Below, one piece after another: positions 59,004 through 64,000 of a DNA stretch of 64,000 nt; the stretch's first letter is position 1; each line of letters starts with the position of its first letter. The translations under genes and the position numbers were made by a program. This DNA is from Pilaira anomala (Eukaryota; Mucoromycota; Mucoromycetes; Mucorales; Mucoraceae), in NCBI GenBank assembly GCA_025716855.1, contig JAIXMQ010000005.1, positions 310,001 through 374,000 on the forward strand, given 5' to 3'. The notes below the pieces were generated by a model. It saw nothing but the letters and a program-made list of their open reading frames with translations, ran no database searches and was not told the origin of the DNA.

Positions 59004-60390
59004 TTATTTATCTCGAGGATCCTTCATACTGAAAATCTTTAGATTTCCTGCATATTTTCCATCTACGGTTTCATCACCAGCATAAGCTAAATAATAATCG
59101 CGAGGAGACCAAGCGACAGTATTCATAGCAGCTGAACATTCAATATGATGAACTGATTCTCCACTTTGTACATGTGACTATACAAAAAAAAAAAAAAAAA
59201 AAGATGAGTTTTGATATTTTTGCTTCTCTTCTTATAAACAAAACTTACCACATCAACAAAATGATCTTCAGAAGCAGATGCGATATACTGACCATCAAAA
59301 CTGAACCCAAGTGTTCTAACTGGCCAACTAAGTAAAATAAAAAACGAGAATTCAGTACAAAAAAAAAAAAAATAAAAATAAATAAATAGATGTGTAAGCT
59401 TTACGTGAGTTCTTCAAAGGCACGAACACATTGAAATGTCCTTGTATCCCATAAAGTAACAAGAGCATCAGCCGAACCAACAGCCAAATAATTACTGGTG
59501 GGATCCACCTCAACACAATAACAATTGGCAGTATGTCCACGTAAATTAGCACGTAAATCAAAAGAAGGATAATCGTAAACGAGAATGGTACCTTGTCCAG
59601 TTGTGACAAAGAATTGATTATTGGCATTATTCCAAGCGATTTCGTTTACTTCAAATTGATGTTTACGTTTATCAATAATTTTATGTGAACGTGTATCAAT
59701 GATGCTGATCGTATCGTTCTTATCGCCTACTGCAATACTGGATCCATCAGGGCTCCAACAAATATTAATATTCTCTCCGTCTGTTGCTACTGTAGCTGTA
59801 CATTTTCCTGCTAAAATAAAAATAGAAGAGTTAAGAAAAAAAAAATAATAAAGGTACAATGTGCATTCTATTTTACATCGTTGATCCCATAATCGTACAG
59901 TTTTATCACATGAAGCAGTTGCTAATCGGTCAGGGTGAGTTGGATCCCAATCTAATTGATCTACACTATCTGAATGTCCTTTTAATTCTATCGAGTACCT
60001 AATATCTGTCTACAAAAAGGAAGGTATGAATAAAAATACACGCACACACACACTCTCTCACTCTCTCTTTTACTTACACCTCGATGAGGAGACCAAACAC
60101 GCGCAGTTTTATCAACAGAACCTGAAGCTAATTTTCTACCATCACAATTCCAAGCGACAGTATGTACTTTTTCCTTATGTCCTTTACATTCTCTGATTTT
60201 AGAGGAATCAAACATTTTATTTACCTGTACATTTCAGTTAATAAAACAATATGAATGATATTATTTATTTATTTACATGGTCTCTATCAATAGGGGCACC
60301 CTTATAAAAAAAGTTTTGTCTTTTCCCAGAAGGAGGATTCCAATCATAAACGATCCTTCCTTCATCAAGTTCTTCAGTTTGATTGTCCAT
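59004..60390 (-). CDS. THOC3: THO complex subunit 3 (TEX1/THOC3), WD40 protein
   Basis: Six minus-strand exons (60390-60277, 60224-60078, 60009-59877, 59810-59405, 59327-59249, 59177-59004) encode 350 residues. A short N-terminus (MDNQTEELDEGRIVYDW) is followed by a seven-bladed WD40 propeller with readable blades: GHKEKVHTVAWNCDGRKLAS then DKTARVW; GHSDSVDQLDWDPTHPDRLA then CDKTVRLWD; NINICWSPDGSSIAVGDKND; VNEIAWNNANNQFFVTT; GHTANCYCVEVDPTSNYLAV then ALVTLWD; VRTLGFSFDGQYIASASED; and SAAMNTVAWSPRDYYLAYAG. The FEVNEIAWN and CVEVDPTSNYLAVGS segments are typical of THOC3. The complex couples Pol II transcription to mRNA export in the nucleus. PHO88 lies immediately upstream on the same strand, with 132 bp between its stop and this ATG. 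Confidence 0.93.
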
Positions 60391-60522
60391 GATGAAATAT
60401 TTTTAAAAATCAAAAAAGAAAAAGAAAAGAGAGAGAAAAAAAAAAAAAAAAAAAAATTTAAACTATATATATTTTTTATTATTAAATATTACAAAAAATC
60501 ACAGAACTAATGATATACAAAC

Positions 60523-61241
60523 TTATTCTGCCTTTAAAGCCTTTTCAGCCTTTTTGATAGAACCTTTATCAGTCTTTGGTTGTTTCTTTTCATTGACCAT
60601 ACCAAAGGGAGCTTCTAATCTAAAAGGACGTCTTAAATCACCTACGGTAGGAGAACCCCAATAATGGATACGGACTTCTTTGGTCATCAAAAAGGTCTTG
60701 AAACCAAGAATAGATTGAACTAATAATGGCTGAATGTAACCAAACTTGAAGTGAAGGAAAGTGATCATAAGGATACCCATAGCAGATTGTTTCACTGTTT
60801 TGTGTACCTCAGCAATATCATAGTCTATAAACCAGTATTAATCTCTCTATTCACTCATTCCCCTTTTCTCTCTGTTTTATATATATGTATGTGTATACTT
60901 TACCCATCACGGTTGTGTTAATTAATTGATCAGCAGTTTCGGTACCATCCCAACTTTGAGAAGCAGGTTCAACATACTTTAAAACAGTTTGATCTAAGAA
61001 CATGAAATCAGATTTTTTCCGTGTAATTACCCTTTTTACCCTTTAACTTACCATTCTTTTGCTTGATCTTGTAAATCAAGAGATAACTAAGAGCTATGAT
61101 AGAAATTTGCACGGAGAGGTATAAAAGTCTAAGAGGTGTAACATAATTATCTAATTGGATATACTTTCCCAACTGTTGAAAGAATAAAAATGAACCAACA
61201 CTAAAGTAAGGCGAGTTTAAGATTTTAAAGAAGTTTGGCAT
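60523..61241 (-). CDS. PHO88: SRP-independent targeting protein 3 / inorganic phosphate transport protein PHO88
   Basis: Three minus-strand exons (61241-61052, 60993-60904, 60824-60523) encode 193 residues, the normal Pho88 length. An N-terminal membrane region (LRLLYLSVQISIIALSYLLI) is followed by the family core: KIKQKNDQTVLKYVEPASQS, TTVMDYDIAEVHKTVKQSA, GILMITFLHFKFGYIQPLLV, and VRIHYWGSPTVGDLRRPF. Pho88 (Snd3) is an ER membrane protein that helps insert tail or late-hydrophobic-segment proteins independently of SRP and affects phosphate uptake. The C-terminus is Lys-rich, as in homologues. The start at 61241 gives the expected short N-terminus. Confidence 0.93.
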
Positions 61242-61912
61242 TTCTCAAAAAAAAAAAAAAAAGGATGAAGTTGAAAAGGAAAAGAAAAAAAAAGAAAGAA
61301 AAAAATAAGTTTTTCTTTTTTTTTTATTATTATAAAGTTGACCAACCATATCATGTCAATCATTTTATGTGTAACAATTCAATCTTGCTTTGTATCTTTA
61401 TTTTGAACGATGAATTAAAGCTCATCCTAAGATACCCACAGCTGGTTCTGCTATTTACTAAATTAGGGGGAGGGGGATTGCAAATCTGCTCATAGAGGTG
61501 GGTTTAGTTATTCACTTAAGAACTCTTCTTCGTCATCTTTTTATATCCTGATAAGTTGTACCATCATCTTTTAGATGGGTTATACCCAACTCTTCCGCTT
61601 TTGAACAAGTACATAACTATCGTTTACTCTTTCGAATTGACCATATTTAATAGTGGATCCTATTTACCCGATTAGATAACAACCTATGTAGCTCCTGACT
61701 AAAGAGAATATTGTAATAATTTAAGTATATGGCTGCTATTAGTATAAATTCTAATGCTACGGATTTCACTGGTAAAATGCGTGTAATACTTTTAAATTGA
61801 CAAGAATCTGATATTTCTCCAGTCTCAGGATTGAATTGACAATTGTTAGGATAATCTTTATTCCAGCAGCGTTACATATTCTTTTATTTTTGTTCACGGG
61901 GCATATAATCAT
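61242..61912. other. Intergenic, no gene recognised
   Basis: Promoter side of PHO88 and 3' flank of the reductase gene; A-rich near 61245-61310, otherwise featureless. Confidence 0.4.
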
Positions 61913-62655
61913 TTAAATGGAATAAGGTAAAGCGGTATTATTTAAACCAGCTAAAATATTTTGAAGTGTCATGCCAGCCATGTTTTCTCTTGTTTCGTAT
62001 GTAGCACTACCAACATGAGGAAGAATCAAACAATTGGGGAAAGTATAAAGTTTATGGGTGGGAGGTAAAGGCTCAGGTGTAGTTACGTCTAAACCCACAG
62101 CTCCAATCAAACCATCATCCAAAGCACGAACTAAAAAAAAAAAAAAAAAAAAAAAGAGAGATAAATGATGATGAATAAAAGATAAACTGTGTGTATCATT
62201 ATATGAACTACCTAAATCGTCTTGATGTACAATACCACCTCTAGCAGAATTAACAAAGACCTAGTAAAATAAGATTAATATAAATACCACATCACCATCT
62301 TGCTTTTACAATTTTTTTTTTTTTTACCACAGATTTTTTCATTTTAGAAAATGCTTCATAATTAAACAAGTTTTCAGTCTCTTTGGTTAAAGCACAACAT
62401 ACAACAATCAGATCAGAATCTTTTAATAAGGTATCAAATGAAACAAATTCGGCATTTAACTTTTGTTGTGCTTGCTTTTTTTCAGTACGACCCGAGTAAA
62501 TGATACGACCTATATTGAATGCCTTTAAGCGTTCTCCTACTGCTTCACCGATACGACCTAAGCCAACAATTCCAAGTGTTTTATCAGTGAATTGAGTACC
62601 ACATAACCAAGTAGGAGCCCATTTTCCCCACTAAAAAAAAAACAGATTTTCAAAA

Positions 62656-62690
<35 letters not shown>

Positions 62691-63214
62691 TTACCTGACC
62701 GTTTTCAGCAGCACGAATACTTTCTTTGATTCTACGTGATGCACCTAAAGCCAACAAGACAGTAAGATCAGCAGTAGCATCCGTTAATACATCAGGCGTA
62801 TAACCTAGCGCGATATTTCTAGATTTTACAGCCTCTACATCGATATGGTCATATCCAACACTCATTGTAGCAATTACTTTTAATTGAGGACCTTTTTTTT
62901 TTTTTTTTAAATGATTGTTTTTTTTTATGATATTTATTTGTATATTTTTACCTGCTGCATCCAATAATTCGTTATCAATTCTATCAGTTAATAAACAAAA
63001 TAATGCATCTACGCCTAAATATTTATTGTTTATTAGTTGTCAAAAAAAAAATCAATTATTTTTTTGTGTGTATTATACCTTTTATTTTTTGAAGCAAGAC
63101 ATCTCTTGGAATGCAACCATCTTCTTGCCATTGGTACAAGTCAAAGTCTTGTTGTAATAAACGTTCTTGAGTTTGAGGAGGTAAGATACGAGTGACTAAT
63201 ACTTTAGGTGCCAT
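61913..63214 (-). CDS. D-isomer-specific 2-hydroxyacid dehydrogenase, glyoxylate/hydroxypyruvate reductase type
   Basis: Six minus-strand exons (63214-63079, 63014-62952, 62891-62695, 62630-62328, 62260-62212, 62130-61913) encode 321 residues. The NAD(P)-binding motif is GLGRIG at 155-160 (TLGIVGLGRIGEAVGERLKA). The catalytic triad of the family is present: R240 (VNSARGG), E269 (TTPEPLP) and H288 (LPHVGSAT). SVGYDHIDVEAVKSRNI and GYTPDVLTDATADL match the GRHPR subgroup, and SGRT after the second strand suggests NADPH use. The enzyme reduces glyoxylate or hydroxypyruvate to glycolate or D-glycerate in the cytosol or peroxisome. There is no clear C-terminal SKL; the protein ends ALPYSI. Confidence 0.93.
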
Positions 63215-63781
63215 AGCTTCAAAAAAAAAAAAAAAATGTATGTGAAAAAAAAAAGGAAACTAACTTTTCTATTTCTCGTACTTCTTTAATTCCAAAGATT
63301 TAAGGTTTTCGTGACGTGTAAAGAAGAGATTGCATTACTATAAAGAGATTCAATTCTATTTACTTTACATGTATGAAGGGAGAGGATTTCAGTGTCTTAT
63401 TAAATCATATATTAGAGCAATTTCCATGTTGAATTTAGAGTATGAATGTATATACTGATAGCGAACGTTTTCTTTAACATCTTCGGAAAAATTAAAATAA
63501 TATAACCCGCCGGGGAAAAAAAATATATATATATATATATTTAGTCTTAAATACTACTTCATCAGTGTAGCAGGTACATAATCAAGTTTTAGGTTATGAA
63601 AAAGTAAAAAAGCGGGGGAAAGCAAAATTACGGTTTTTATTTAAAAAAAAAAAGAAGAAGAGAAGAACGGTGCCCTAACAGCAGTACCCAATTAAAAAAA
63701 AAAAAAAAAGGTGATTTTTTTTTTCTTTCTATGTACAAAATGATGTTGGTTAGTATTTACTGGTTTTTTTTTTTACTTATT
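63215..63781. other. Intergenic between the reductase gene and the partial gene
   Basis: 5' flank of the reductase gene. AT repeat near 63522-63540, A tracts at about 63643 and 63693-63709. No gene seen. Confidence 0.4.
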
Positions 63782-63982
63782 TTACTCAACCGGTGTTGCA
63801 ACAGTTGACATCACAGTAGGAGGAGCTACAGCAGCAGCAGCAGCAGTAGCAGTAACGGCAGTAGTAGCAGTAGTAGTAGGTGGAGGTGGAGGAGTAGACT
63901 CTGATGACACGGTAGGTATATTATCATTACTGGCACGAAGTTTCTTATTAGGCTGTTCATTCGATGATCCATTGTTTTTGGC
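63782..63982 (-). CDS. 3' exon of a gene cut by the window end; low-complexity C-terminus
   Basis: Minus-strand terminal exon, phase 0, starting after a TTAG acceptor at 63983-63984 and ending in a stop at 63782. It encodes 66 residues: a polar basic start (AKNNGSSNEQPNKKLRASND), then Pro, Thr and Ala runs, ending STVATPVE. The NKKLR segment could be part of a nuclear localisation signal. The gene continues to the right of the window, and nothing about the main domain can be said. Confidence 0.55.
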   Translation of the reverse strand, partial: AKNNGSSNEQPNKKLRASNDNIPTVSSESTPPPPPTTTATTAVTATAAAAAVAPPTVMSTVATPVE

Positions 63983-64000
63983 CTAACATAAAAAAAAAAA

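Overview
The window looks like nuclear DNA of an early-diverging filamentous fungus, most likely a Mucoromycota (Mucorales-like) species; this placement is an inference. The DNA is AT-rich and full of A/T homopolymers (many of 10-50 bases). Genes are split by many short spliceosomal introns (mostly about 50-90 nt, GT-AG with one GC-AG case). The protein set is fungal (ALA synthase with a presequence, NUF2, THOC3, PHO88/SND3, Kre9/Knh1-type wall domain). No ribosomal, transfer or other standard RNA gene and no CRISPR array was recognised.

Left part (1-24.5 kb): an Elongin-A-like gene (+), HEM1/ALA synthase (-), an O-acetylhomoserine sulfhydrylase (+), a 3.6 kb stretch of decayed sequence that includes a 0.76 kb inverted-repeat element, NF-YC/HAP5 (-), a small helical protein (-), a coiled-coil/W2-domain acidic protein (+), a 3.6 kb gene-poor stretch with a possible decayed or unrecognised minus-strand gene, a Cys-motif protein with an Mso1-like C-terminal motif (+) and a TMA17/ADC17-like small protein (+).

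Middle (24.5-38.5 kb): a large secreted protein with a Kre9/Knh1-type domain followed by dozens of His-x-Asn...Trp repeats (+), then a repeat-rich accessory block. The block holds a broken Tc1/mariner-type transposase, a 15/17-bp minisatellite, two non-LTR retrotransposon remnants, a multi-exon gene of an apparently lineage-specific family, and a duplicated ~195-bp structured repeat.

Right part (38.5-64 kb): NUF2 (+), a NAPE-PLD-type metallo-hydrolase (+) followed after only 77 bp by a HutD-AstE/AspA fusion protein (+), a His-rich hypothetical protein (-), a 2.1 kb fold-back element with long inverted arms, a glutathione S-transferase-like gene (+), a small secreted 3D/double-psi-barrel protein (-) with a perfect 15-bp hairpin upstream, about 5.6 kb without a recognised gene, then a minus-strand run of THOC3, PHO88/SND3, a glyoxylate/hydroxypyruvate reductase-like gene and the 3' exon of a further gene cut by the window end.

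Functional links: most genes are independent housekeeping units. The best candidate for local cooperation is the NAPE-PLD/HutD-deacylase pair, because both products are predicted metal-dependent hydrolases that could act on N-acyl compounds. Exon coordinates were worked out by hand from splice consensus and reading frame. All listed multi-exon models close to a multiple of three except the 33.3-35.3 kb gene, which has a frame break.
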